A stretch of 64,000 nucleotides of DNA, taken from assembly GCF_008033115.1 (NCBI RefSeq), contig NZ_CP041203.1, positions 3,968,001 through 4,032,000 of the forward strand, in the 5' to 3' direction. Shown here piece after piece: positions 1-8,786 of this stretch (its first letter is position 1; each line of letters begins with the position of its first letter). The notes under the pieces were generated by a model. It did not search any database and was not told the origin of the DNA. It worked only from the letters and a program-made list of their open reading frames with translations. The stretch comes from Cellulomonas sp. Y8 (GTDB taxonomy: Bacteria; Actinomycetota; Actinomycetes; Actinomycetales; Cellulomonadaceae). The position numbers and the translations under genes are program-made.

Positions 1-1144
<1,144 letters not shown>

Positions 1145-1148
<4 letters not shown>

Positions 1149-2479
1149 CCGCCCTGCCCGACGCCGCCCGCCTGGCAGGCGAGACCACCGAGCTCCTCCG
1201 GGCGCTGATCCGGAACGCCTGCGTGAACGAGGGCACCGTCGAGTCGGGCCAGGAGATCCGCAACGCCCGGACGATCGCCGACTACCTGGACGGCGCCGGC
1301 CTGGACCTCGAGGTCGTCGAGCCGCAGCCCGGTCGGGCGTCGCTCGTGACCCGGATCGAGGGCAGTGTCGCCGGGGCGCCGTCGCTGGGCCTCGTCGGGC
1401 ACACCGACGTCGTCCCCGTCGAGCCCGACGGCTGGACCCGCGACCCGTTCGGCGGCGAGCTGGTCGACGGCTGGGTCTGGGGGCGCGGCGCGATCGACAT
1501 GCTCGGGCTCACGGCCGCGTACGCCGTGGTCACCCGGGCGCTCGCGGCGTCGGGGGTGCGGCTGTCGGGCGACCTGCTGCTGGCGGCGGTCGCCGACGAG
1601 GAGCACGGCAGCGTCTGGGGGGTCGACTGGTTGACGACGCACCGGTGGGACCTCGTGCACGCCGACCACGTCCTCACCGAGTCGGGCGGCGTCCCCGTCG
1701 GTGCGCACCGCACGCTCGCCGTGGGGGAGAAGGGCGGCGCCGGCCGGCGGCTGCGGGTCGTCGGCACGCCGGGCCACGGCTCGGGCCCGTGGGGGAGCCG
1801 GAACGCGGTCGTCCTCGCCGCGGAGGCCGTGCGGCGCATCGCGGCGCTCCGCGGCCCGGTCGTGATCGGTGACCTGTGGCGGCGGTACGTCGACGCGCTC
1901 GACCTGCCCGCCGACGTCCGGGAGGCCGCCCTCGACCCGGACCGCCTCGACGAGGTGCTGCCGCTGCTCGGCGCGATCGCCCCGGTGGCGCACGCGACGA
2001 CGCACACCACGGTCGCCCCGACCGTGCTGCACGGCGGGAGCAAGCCGAACGTCATCCCCGGGCACGCCGAGATCACCCTCGACATCCGGGTGCTGCCGGG
2101 CGCGCGGCCCGCGGACGTGGACGCGCTGCTCACCGAGGCGGTCGGCGACCTCGCACCGCACGTCGTCGTCGAGGGCGACCGGTGGGGTGAGCCGTCGCTC
2201 TCGCCGACCGACACCGAGCTGTACCGGGTGATCGAGAAGGCCGTCGGCGACCGCACCGGCGGGGCGCCCGTGCTGCCGACGCTCGGCACCGGCGGCACGG
2301 ACGGCCGGTTCTACCGCCGGCGCGGGGTGCCGGCGTACGGCTTCGGCCTGCTGTCGCCGCACTGGGACGCGGGGACGTGGCGCGGCCTGTTCCACGGGAA
2401 CGACGAGCGGGTGGACGTCGCGAGCCTCGAGCTCACCACCGCGGCGCTGCACGACGTGGTCACGGGCTTCCTGCGCTGA
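1145..2479 (+). CDS. M20-family amidohydrolase (ArgE/DapE/CPG2 type)
   Basis: A 444-residue metal-dependent hydrolase. GHTDVVP near residue 85 supplies the first metal His and Asp, GRGAIDMLG near 115-123 the bridging Asp, and DEEHG near 152-156 the catalytic Glu and a metal ligand. Family members remove acyl groups or cleave C-terminal residues from small peptides. The glycine-lysine usual after the bridging Asp (xDMKG) is replaced by DMLG, so the specificity may be unusual. The 4-bp ATGA overlap with the peptide ABC ATPase suggests it processes what that transporter imports, which is inference. The exact substrate cannot be read from sequence. Confidence 0.88.
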
Positions 2480-2561
2480 TCGGTGCGCGGGTGCATCCGC
2501 GCGGGGTGCGGCGGCGGTAGAGGGGGTGTCAGCACGACCCCGCCGGAACGAGGAGCACCTC

Positions 2562-3413
2562 ATGCGTCATCGTCCGTCCGTCACCCTCGCCGCCGCCGGC
2601 ATCGGCTCGGCCCTGCTGGTGGCCGCCGCCGCGCTGCCCGCCTCCGCCGCCACCGGCGGGACGGCGTCGCTCGCCGTCCTGCACGGCGTCCCCGACCTGA
2701 CCGTCGACGTCTGGGTCGACGGCACCCGCACCCTCGACGACTTCACGCCCGGCACGCTCGCGGGACCGCTGGACGTGCCCGCGGGCGCGCACACCCTCGC
2801 GATCACCGCCGCCGACGCCGCCGACGACAGCCAGCCGGCGATCGGCCCGGTCGACGTCACCCTCGAGGCGGGCGGCAGCTACACCGCGGTCGCGCACCTC
2901 ACCGCCACCGGCGACCCGACCGCGACGCTGTTCACCAACGACACCTCCGCGGTGCCGGCGGGGCAGGGCCGCCTCACCGTCCGGCACGTCGCGGCCGCGC
3001 CGGCGGTCGACGTCCTCGCGGGCGGCAGCCCGGTCGTGACGAACCTGTCCAACCCGGACGAGCAGTCGCTCACCGTGCCCGCCGGGACGGTCTCCGCCGC
3101 CGTCGCGGCCACCGGGACCACCACGCCGGTGCTCGGCCCGACCGACCTCACGGTCGCCGAGGGCGCCGACACCATCGTGTACGCCTGGGGCTCGCTGGAC
3201 GCGGGCAACCTGGCGCTCGCGGTGCAGACCATCAGCGGGCTGCACTCGGCCCCGGGCGGCGTGCCGTCCGGCGAGCTCGGCACCGCCGCCGAGGGCGGCT
3301 CCGGGCCCGCGGCGCCGTGGGTCGCGGCCGCGACGCTGCTGGCGCTGGTCGCGGTCGTCGGTGCGGTGCGGCCGGTGCGCCGGGCCCGCGCGACCGCCCG
3401 CGACCGCCGCTGA
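2562..3413 (+). CDS. DUF4397 domain surface protein
   Basis: A 283-residue exported protein. The ATG at 2562 is chosen over upstream starts because AGGAG at 2551-2555 precedes it and the product then begins with a signal peptide (MRHRPSVTLAAAG..., cleavage near ALPASAA). Two DUF4397-like beta repeats follow (LAVLHGVPDLTVDVWVDG; LTVRHVAAAPAVDVLAGG). The C-terminus has a hydrophobic helix (PWVAAATLLALVAVVGAV) and an Arg-rich tail, the layout of a wall-sorting signal, but no LPxTG motif is visible in front of it. It sits next to a class F sortase, a pairing common in actinobacteria. The biochemical function of DUF4397 is unknown. Confidence 0.88.
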   Translation: MRHRPSVTLAAAGIGSALLVAAAALPASAATGGTASLAVLHGVPDLTVDVWVDGTRTLDDFTPGTLAGPLDVPAGAHTLAITAADAADDSQPAIGPVDVTLEAGGSYTAVAHLTATGDPTATLFTNDTSAVPAGQGRLTVRHVAAAPAVDVLAGGSPVVTNLSNPDEQSLTVPAGTVSAAVAATGTTTPVLGPTDLTVAEGADTIVYAWGSLDAGNLALAVQTISGLHSAPGGVPSGELGTAAEGGSGPAAPWVAAATLLALVAVVGAVRPVRRARATARDRR

Positions 3414-3494
3414 GACGACCGGGGCGCGGGTGCGTCGTCCCCGCCGCCCACGCCCCGGTCCAACCCGCGCGTCCCGCCCCGGTCCCCACCGGAT

Positions 3495-3534
3495 CCTCGC
3501 GTCGCCACCCGATCGTCCGGGTGGCGACGCGAGG
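3495..3534. terminator. 17-bp perfect hairpin between DUF4397 gene and sortase gene
   Basis: Arms 3495-3511 and 3518-3534 are perfectly complementary over 17 bp around the loop ATCGTC; no U-tract follows. It lies between two genes read in the same direction, 43 bp before the sortase start, so it may act as an attenuator or partial terminator that lowers sortase expression relative to the surface protein, or as an mRNA-stabilising stem. Confidence 0.7.
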
Positions 3535-3576
3535 AAGGGGAGGGGACCGGGCCGGGACGCCCGACCCGGAGGCACC

Positions 3577-4311
3577 GTGCCACCCATCGACCCCGACCCC
3601 CGGCCACGCCGCAGCCCCCGTGGCGTGGCCGGGATCCTCCTCGCCGTCGTCGTGCTGGGGCTGGCGGCGGCGGGGGTGGCGGGGGCGTTCGCGGGCTCGG
3701 AGCGGCAGCGCGCGGTGCAGGTGGTGACGTCCCCGCCGACGCCGTCGGCGACCGCCGCGCCGTCGTCGACCACCCCGCCCGCGACCGCCCCGCCCGCGAC
3801 CGCCCCCGCCGTGCCCGTCGCCCCCGCCACGCCGCCGCCGGCCGCGGCCCCGTCCCCGACCGCGCCGGTGCGGGTCGTGATCCCCGGCCGCGACGTCGAC
3901 GTCCCCGTCGACCCGGTCGGCGTCGCCGCCGACGGGCAGATGGAGATCCCGCCGCTGGCCGAGCGCGGCGGCTGGTACCGGTTCGGCGCCGACCCCGGCG
4001 ACCCGGCCGGGACCACGGTGGTCGCCGCGCACGTCGACTCGATCGCGTCCGGCGGGACCGGGCCGTTCGTGCACCTGGTCGACGTCCGGCCAGGCGACGC
4101 CGTCGAGGTCGCGCTCGCCGACGGCAGCACCCGCACGTACGCCGTCGACGCCGTGACCCGGTTCCCCAAGGACGAGGCGCGGTGGCCCGACGTGTTCACC
4201 CGGGACGGGCCGCCGCGGCTCGCGCTGGTCACGTGCGGCGGGGCCTTCGACCGGGACACGCGGCACTACGTCGACAACGTGCTGGTCACCGCCACCCCGG
4301 TCGGCGCATGA
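3577..4311 (+). CDS. Class F sortase
   Basis: A 244-residue membrane-anchored cysteine transpeptidase of the sortase F class. The GTG at 3577 follows GGAGG (3568-3572). The product has an Arg-rich N-terminus, one membrane helix ([20 protein letters not shown]), a Pro/Thr/Ala-rich spacer, and a sortase beta-barrel with catalytic His in VVAAHVDS (about residue 151) and Cys in LVTCGGAF (about residue 220). The catalytic Arg is less clear: the residue just before the final DN pair is Val (HYVDN), with Arg in the preceding DTRHY. Such enzymes attach proteins to the cell wall. It lies downstream of the DUF4397 protein and its stop overlaps the sigma-factor ATG. Confidence 0.92.
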   Translation: MPPIDPDPRPRRSPRGVAGILLAVVVLGLAAAGVAGAFAGSERQRAVQVVTSPPTPSATAAPSSTTPPATAPPATAPAVPVAPATPPPAAAPSPTAPVRVVIPGRDVDVPVDPVGVAADGQMEIPPLAERGGWYRFGADPGDPAGTTVVAAHVDSIASGGTGPFVHLVDVRPGDAVEVALADGSTRTYAVDAVTRFPKDEARWPDVFTRDGPPRLALVTCGGAFDRDTRHYVDNVLVTATPVGA

Positions 4312-4952
4312 TGGCCTCCGCGACCCCCGCAGCCCGCGGCGGGACCCGGCCCGCGAGGAGGCGCGCCCTGTCCAGCCCCGTCGCGCACCTGCGCCCGCCG
4401 CCCGAGTGGGACGACGACGCCCTGGCCCGCGCGTTCGAGGCGGGGGACGAGCAGGCGCTCGCCGAGGCGTACCGGCGGTGGTCGGCCTTCGTGCACACGG
4501 TGGCCCTGCGGGCGCTCGGGTCCGGCGCCGACGCCGAGGACGTCACCCAGCAGGTGTTCGTCGCCGCGTGGCGCGGGCGGTCCGGCTACCGGTCCGACCG
4601 CGGCCCGCTGCGCGCCTGGCTCACCGGCATCACCCGGAACGCCGTCGCCGACGCGCTGGCCCGCCGCAGCCGGGACGCGCGGGACCTGCGCGCCGTGGCC
4701 GCCCGCGCCGGCCGGGACCCCGAGCCGGAGGCCGCCCGGGTGGCCGACCACGTGGTCGTCGTCGACGAGCTGCACCGGCTCGGCGAACCGCAGCGGACCA
4801 TCCTGGCGCTCGCGTTCTACGACGACCTCACGCACGACCAGATCGCCCGGCGGCTCGACCTGCCGCTCGGCACGGTGAAGAGCCACATCCGTCGTAGCCT
4901 GCAACGGCTGCGCGACCGGTTGGAGGTGGACGGTGCCGCACCTCGACCCTGA
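4308..4952 (+). CDS. ECF-type RNA polymerase sigma factor
   Basis: Sigma-70 family member with region 2 ([15 protein letters not shown]) and the region 4 helix-turn-helix ([26 protein letters not shown]), and little else, as in extracytoplasmic-function sigma factors paired with a zinc anti-sigma. The annotated ATG at 4308 overlaps the sortase stop and has no Shine-Dalgarno sequence, whereas AGGAGG at 4356-4361 sits 6 nt before an in-frame CTG at 4368, where the conserved part of the protein begins; the true start could be that CTG. The next gene, its predicted anti-sigma factor, overlaps its 3' end by 20 bp. The target promoters are not identifiable here. Confidence 0.9.
   Translation: MMASATPAARGGTRPARRRALSSPVAHLRPPPEWDDDALARAFEAGDEQALAEAYRRWSAFVHTVALRALGSGADAEDVTQQVFVAAWRGRSGYRSDRGPLRAWLTGITRNAVADALARRSRDARDLRAVAARAGRDPEPEAARVADHVVVVDELHRLGEPQRTILALAFYDDLTHDQIARRLDLPLGTVKSHIRRSLQRLRDRLEVDGAAPRP
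4356..4370 (+). promoter_or_regulatory. Strong Shine-Dalgarno before an in-frame CTG (possible non-canonical start)
   Basis: AGGAGG at 4356-4361, six nucleotides, then CTG at 4368-4370 in the sigma-factor frame. No other start in the region has a comparable ribosome-binding site. CTG initiation is rare, so this is a candidate only; the alternative is coupling from the sortase stop at 4308-4311. Confidence 0.4.
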
Positions 4953-5802
4953 CTCCGTCGCGCTCGCCGCGCTGGGCGAGCCGCTCGACGCGGCTCCCCG
5001 CGCGCACCTCGCGTCGTGCGCCGACTGCGCCCGCGAGGTGGCGTCGCTCGCCGCCGCGGCGGCCGTGGCGCGCGCCGGTGACGCGGGCGAGCTGGTCCCG
5101 CCGCCCGCCGCGGTGTGGGGGCGGGTGCGCGACGAGCTGGGGCTCGCGGAGGACGTCGTGCCGGAGGACATGGACCTCGCGCGCGGCGACGGGTCCGCGG
5201 TCGACCGTTCGGCGGACGACGGCTCGGGGGACCACGCCGCGGCGGCCGGCGGCGTGCCGGGTCCGGGGTCGGCGACGGGTCCGGGGTCGGCGACGGGTCC
5301 GGGTTCGGCGACGGGTCCGGGGTCGGCGACCGGCGTCGACCCCGCGCCCGCGGCCCCGCGCCGGCACCGGCGTGGCCCCTGGCTCGCCGCCGCGGCCGCC
5401 GGGCTCGTCGTCGGCGGCGTGGCGGGGGGCCTGGCCGTGTCCGCGGCGCTGCGCACCGAGCCCGAGACGGTCGTCGCCGAGGTCCGGCTGGACGCCCTGC
5501 CGGGGTGGTCCGCCTCGGGCGACGCCCAGGTCGAGGAGGACGCCCAGGGCCGGCGCACCCTGGTGGTCCGCGTGACCGACGCCGACGCCGACGGCTTCCG
5601 CGAGGTGTGGCTGCTCGACGCCGGGGCGACCCGCCTCGTGTCGCTCGGCCTGCTCGACGGCGACGAGGGGCGGTTCGCGCTCCCGCCCGGCCTCGACCTC
5701 GCCGAGTTCCCCGTCGTCGACGTGTCCGCCGAGCCGTTCGACGGCGATCCGGCGCACTCGGGTGACAGCATCGTGCGGGGCGAGCTCGCCCTGCCCGCCT
5801 GA
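4933..5802 (+). CDS. Zinc-binding anti-sigma factor (RskA-like)
   Basis: A 289-residue single-pass membrane protein. The GTG at 4933 has GGAGG 6 nt upstream (4922-4926) and lies inside the sigma gene. The N-terminal cytoplasmic part carries the zinc anti-sigma motif H25-x3-C29-x2-C32 (HLASCADC). Next come four GPGSAT repeats (about 110-133), a membrane helix (about 147-172) and an extracytoplasmic domain resembling anti-sigma-K factors. It is expected to hold the ECF factor at the membrane until an envelope signal releases it. The stretch between the zinc motif and the helix is low in complexity and likely variable. Confidence 0.88.
   Translation: MPHLDPDSVALAALGEPLDAAPRAHLASCADCAREVASLAAAAAVARAGDAGELVPPPAAVWGRVRDELGLAEDVVPEDMDLARGDGSAVDRSADDGSGDHAAAAGGVPGPGSATGPGSATGPGSATGPGSATGVDPAPAAPRRHRRGPWLAAAAAGLVVGGVAGGLAVSAALRTEPETVVAEVRLDALPGWSASGDAQVEEDAQGRRTLVVRVTDADADGFREVWLLDAGATRLVSLGLLDGDEGRFALPPGLDLAEFPVVDVSAEPFDGDPAHSGDSIVRGELALPA
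5260..5331 (+). repeat. Four tandem 18-nt repeats in the anti-sigma gene
   Basis: Units GGTCCGGGGTCGGCGACG at 5260, 5278, 5296 (one change) and 5314 (last base changed) encode four GPGSAT hexapeptides just before the membrane helix. Perfect in-frame tandem repeats of this kind usually change copy number by slippage without breaking the frame. Confidence 0.95.
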
Positions 5803-5834
5803 CCGGGCGGGACCACCGAGGACGCGGAGCGCAC

Positions 5835-6489
5835 ATGACCTCCTGGGCACCCGAGCGGTACTGGTCGGCGATTCGGGAGGAGCGAACGCGGTTCGCCGCG
5901 GAGCTGGCCGCCCTGCCCCCCGAGGCGTGGTCGGCGCCGACGCTGTGCGGCGACTGGTCCGTCGAGGACGTCGTCGCGCACCTGACCGCCGGGGCGAGCA
6001 CGGGGGCGGTGGGCGTGGCTGCGCAGCATCGCCGCCGCGCGGTTCGACGCCGACCGGCACAACGCGCGACGGCTCGCCGAGCACCGCGGCCCGGCGCCCG
6101 CCGGCACGCTGGCCGGCTTCCGGTCCGTCGTCGACTCCCGGGTCGCGCCCACGGGTGACCTGTGGGCGTGGCTCGGCGAGGTCGTCGTGCACGGCACCGA
6201 CGTCCGCGAGCCGCTCGGGCTGCCCGGCGCCCCGGACCCGGAGGCCGTCGAGGCGGTCGCGGCGGGCTACGCGCGGCGGGACTTCGCCGTGGCGTCCCGC
6301 ACGGTCGCGAGGGGCGTGCGGCTGGTCGCGGACGACGGCGGGTTCCGCGCCGGCGACGGCCCGGAGGTCACCGGCACGACGCTCGACCTGGTCATGGCGA
6401 TGGCGGGCCGGCCGTCCGCGGTGGCGCGGCTCGCCGGCGAGGGTGCGCCGGTGCTGGCGGCGACCGTGGCCCGCCGGCAGCGGGGCTGA
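5835..6489 (+). pseudogene. TIGR03083/maleylpyruvate isomerase-family protein, single-base frameshift
   Basis: The N-terminal part (5835 onward: MTSWAPERYW..., then LCGDWSVEDVVAHLTAGAST) is the DinB-like mycothiol-dependent enzyme fold. Around the G5 run at 6002-6006 the frame is lost; removing one G restores a continuous protein (TGRWAWLRSIAAARFDADRH, through VVVHGTDVREPLGLPG, to the stop at 6489), about 217 residues, the usual family length. The downstream part is intact and family-like. This is either a recent inactivating insertion or a homopolymer sequencing error. Members are usually mycothiol-dependent transferases or of unknown function. The start has only a weak ribosome-binding site (GGAG at 5826-5829). 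Confidence 0.8.
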
Positions 6490-6610
6490 GCGCAGGGCGC
6501 GCGGCGGCCCGGGTCATCCGCGGCGGGTGAGGCCGCGGCGCGCCGCGCGCGGACACGGTGGGCGCGGGCCGGACCGCGCACCGCGGGGGCGGCAGCCGGA
6601 CGGAGGCGCG

Positions 6611-8248
6611 ATGGGCGGCAGCGGGGGAGCGTCGTCCGCCGTGCTCGTCGTGGGTGCGGGCCCCGTGGGCCTGACCGCCGCCTGCGAGCTCGCGCGGCAG
6701 GGTGCACGCGTCCGGCTCGTCGACGCGTTGCCGGAGCCCACGGAGCAGTCGCGCGCCGTGATCGTGCACGCCCGCACCCAGGAGCACCTCGCCGCGATGG
6801 GCGTGCTGGACGAGCTCGCCGCCCGCGCGGTCGAGATCACCGCTGTCGAGGTCCGGTCCGGCGCCGCGGGCACGCTGCGCCTGCGTGCGTCCACCCGCGG
6901 CATCGACTCCCGGTACCCGCGCGCACTCGACACCCCGCAGCCGGTGACCGAGGCGGTGCTCGCGGGCCTGGCCGCGCGACGAGGTGTCGTCGTCGAGCGC
7001 GGGGTGCGGCTCACCGACCTGGCCCAGGACGACGACGGCGTCGACGTGACCCTCGAGTCCGCGGCCGGGCCCGAGCGGGTGCGCGTCGGCTGGGTGGTCG
7101 GCGCCGACGGCGGGCACAGCCGGGTCCGCGCCGCGGTGGGCGAGCGGATCGAGGGCGTGTTCCACGGCGAGCACTTCCTGTTCGCCGACGTCGCCGCGGC
7201 GACCACGCTCCCGCCGGACACCATCCGGCTGTTCGCCGGGGCGGACGGCGTGTCCGGGGCGTTCCCGATGCCGGACGGCCGCACGCGGTTCCTGGTCCAG
7301 GTCCCCGCCCCGGGCCCGTCCGGCGACCCGACGCTCGCCGAGGTGCAGCGGCTCGTCGACGAGCGGATGGGCGAGCACTGGCGGCTGAGCGACCCCCGGT
7401 GGCTCGTCGGGTTCGAGGTGCACCACGGCCAGGTCGAGCGGTACCGCCACGGCCGCGTGCTGCTCGCCGGCGACGCGGCGCACGTGCACAGCCCGGCCGG
7501 TGGCCAGGGCATGAACACGGGGATGCAGGACGCGGTCAACCTCGCGTGGAAGCTCGCGCTCGTCAGCACCGGGCGGGCCGGGGACGCGCTGCTCGACAGC
7601 TACCACGTGGAGCGCCACCCGGTCGGCGCCGCTGTCGTCCGGCAGACCACCCGGCTCACGCACGCCGTCGCCACGCAGGGGCCGCGGGGGCACCTGCGCG
7701 ACGTCGGGCTGCTGCTGCTCGGGCACCTGCCGGCGGTCGGGGAGGCGGTCGCGGCGAGCCTCGCCGAGGTGCGGCTGCGGTACCGCGGGAGCCCGGCCGT
7801 CGGCGGCGGGGACGGGGTCCGCGGGGCGTGCCCGGGCGACCACGCCCCGGACCCGGTCGGGCTGTCGGACGCCGCGGGGGTGCCGGCCCACGTCGGTGAC
7901 CTGCTGCGCCGACCCGGGCACCTGCTGCTGACCACCTGCCTGTCCCGGACGTCGCACGACCGGCTGCGGGCGGTGCTCGGCGGGCTCGGGACCGTCGTCC
8001 CGGTGGTCCCGGCCCCGCCGCCGTCGACGCGGACGCCGACGCACCCGGCTCCGGACGGGTCGAGCGGCGGGCCCGTGCTGGTCGACCCGGGCGGCGTCAT
8101 CGCCGACCGGTACGGGATCGGCCACGACGGCGCCGCGCTGATCCGGCCCGACGGCTACCTGGGCTACCTGTCGGCACGGACCGACCCCGCGGCGGTCGCC
8201 CGGCACCTCGCGGAGCGCGAGCACCTGGTCGGCGTCGGCGGGGCGTGA
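6611..8248 (+). CDS. FAD-dependent aromatic monooxygenase (PheA/TfdB-like)
   Basis: A 545-residue group A flavoprotein monooxygenase. The ATG at 6611 is preceded by CGGAGG (6601-6606); longer upstream frames are ignored. The N-terminal Rossmann motif GAGPVG (about residues 15-20), the mid-protein VVGADGGHSRVR and the GRVLLAGDAAHVHSP motif followed by GGQGMNTGMQDAVNLAWKLA bind FAD and NAD(P)H. The C-terminus (LVDPGGVIADRYGI..., LIRPDGYLGYLSA) is the thioredoxin-like domain found in phenol-hydroxylase-type enzymes. It should hydroxylate a phenolic or polyketide-like aromatic; the substrate is unknown and no pathway neighbours are present. Confidence 0.92.
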   Translation: MGGSGGASSAVLVVGAGPVGLTAACELARQGARVRLVDALPEPTEQSRAVIVHARTQEHLAAMGVLDELAARAVEITAVEVRSGAAGTLRLRASTRGIDSRYPRALDTPQPVTEAVLAGLAARRGVVVERGVRLTDLAQDDDGVDVTLESAAGPERVRVGWVVGADGGHSRVRAAVGERIEGVFHGEHFLFADVAAATTLPPDTIRLFAGADGVSGAFPMPDGRTRFLVQVPAPGPSGDPTLAEVQRLVDERMGEHWRLSDPRWLVGFEVHHGQVERYRHGRVLLAGDAAHVHSPAGGQGMNTGMQDAVNLAWKLALVSTGRAGDALLDSYHVERHPVGAAVVRQTTRLTHAVATQGPRGHLRDVGLLLLGHLPAVGEAVAASLAEVRLRYRGSPAVGGGDGVRGACPGDHAPDPVGLSDAAGVPAHVGDLLRRPGHLLLTTCLSRTSHDRLRAVLGGLGTVVPVVPAPPPSTRTPTHPAPDGSSGGPVLVDPGGVIADRYGIGHDGAALIRPDGYLGYLSARTDPAAVARHLAEREHLVGVGGA

Positions 8249-8258
8249 CGCGACGTCG

Positions 8259-8618
8259 TCACCAGCAGAGGCAGAACGGGTGCCCCGACGGGTCCGCGTA
8301 CACCTGGAAGCCCTCGGGAGCGGCCGGGTCGTCCGCCTGCTTCAGCAGCTCGGCGCCCAGCCCGGTGACGTGCGCGTGCGCCTCCGCGAGGTCCTCGACA
8401 TAGAGGTCGAGGTGGATCTGCTGCTGCTCGCCGTCGGGCCAGTCGGGCCGCACGTGGTTCGGGGCCAGCTGGAACCCCATCCGCGGCTCGCCGTCGACGT
8501 AGAGCATGTGCCAGTCGTCGTCGGGCTCCACCGTCCCGCCGAGGACACCCGCCCAGAACGTGCTCTCCGTCGCGAGGTCGGCCGTGTCGAACACCGTCAC
8601 CTGATGCCTGATCCGCAT
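8259..8618 (-). CDS. VOC-family (glyoxalase-like) protein
   Basis: A 119-residue single-module vicinal-oxygen-chelate protein. The start at 8618 (MRIRHQVTVFDTADL) is chosen because it begins right at the fold; longer versions add an Arg/Pro-rich tail without family character. The beta-alpha-beta pattern, FWAGVLGGTV, HLDLYVEDL and the final VYADPSGHPFCLCW are typical. Half-size VOC proteins act as dimers in resistance, isomerase or dioxygenase roles; the actual function cannot be assigned. It is convergent with the monooxygenase, with stops only about 10 bp apart. Confidence 0.88.
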   Translation of the reverse strand: MRIRHQVTVFDTADLATESTFWAGVLGGTVEPDDDWHMLYVDGEPRMGFQLAPNHVRPDWPDGEQQQIHLDLYVEDLAEAHAHVTGLGAELLKQADDPAAPEGFQVYADPSGHPFCLCW

Positions 8619-8713
8619 GTCCCGATGCTGGCACCGGCCGCTGACGGGCGCGACGTGGCGAGGACGGGGCCGCGGGCCGGGTGCCGTCGCGGACCGCGGG
8701 TCGGGCACGGAGC

Positions 8714-8749
8714 GGTCGACGGTGTGGTCGACGGTGTGGTCGACGGTGT
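8714..8749 (+). repeat. Three perfect tandem 12-nt repeats
   Basis: GGTCGACGGTGT occurs three times in a row (8714-8725, 8726-8737, 8738-8749), followed by a degenerate start of a fourth unit. The array lies between the VOC gene start and the end of the DUF222 gene, in an otherwise plain 168-bp gap. Each unit contains the palindrome GTCGAC. Confidence 0.95.
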
Positions 8750-8786
8750 GGTTGAGACGCGTGTCGGCGGCGGGCGTGCCCTCGCC

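Noticed and set aside
8714..8749. Origin iterons or CRISPR
   Set aside because: Only three 12-nt units, no AT-rich region and no replication gene nearby.
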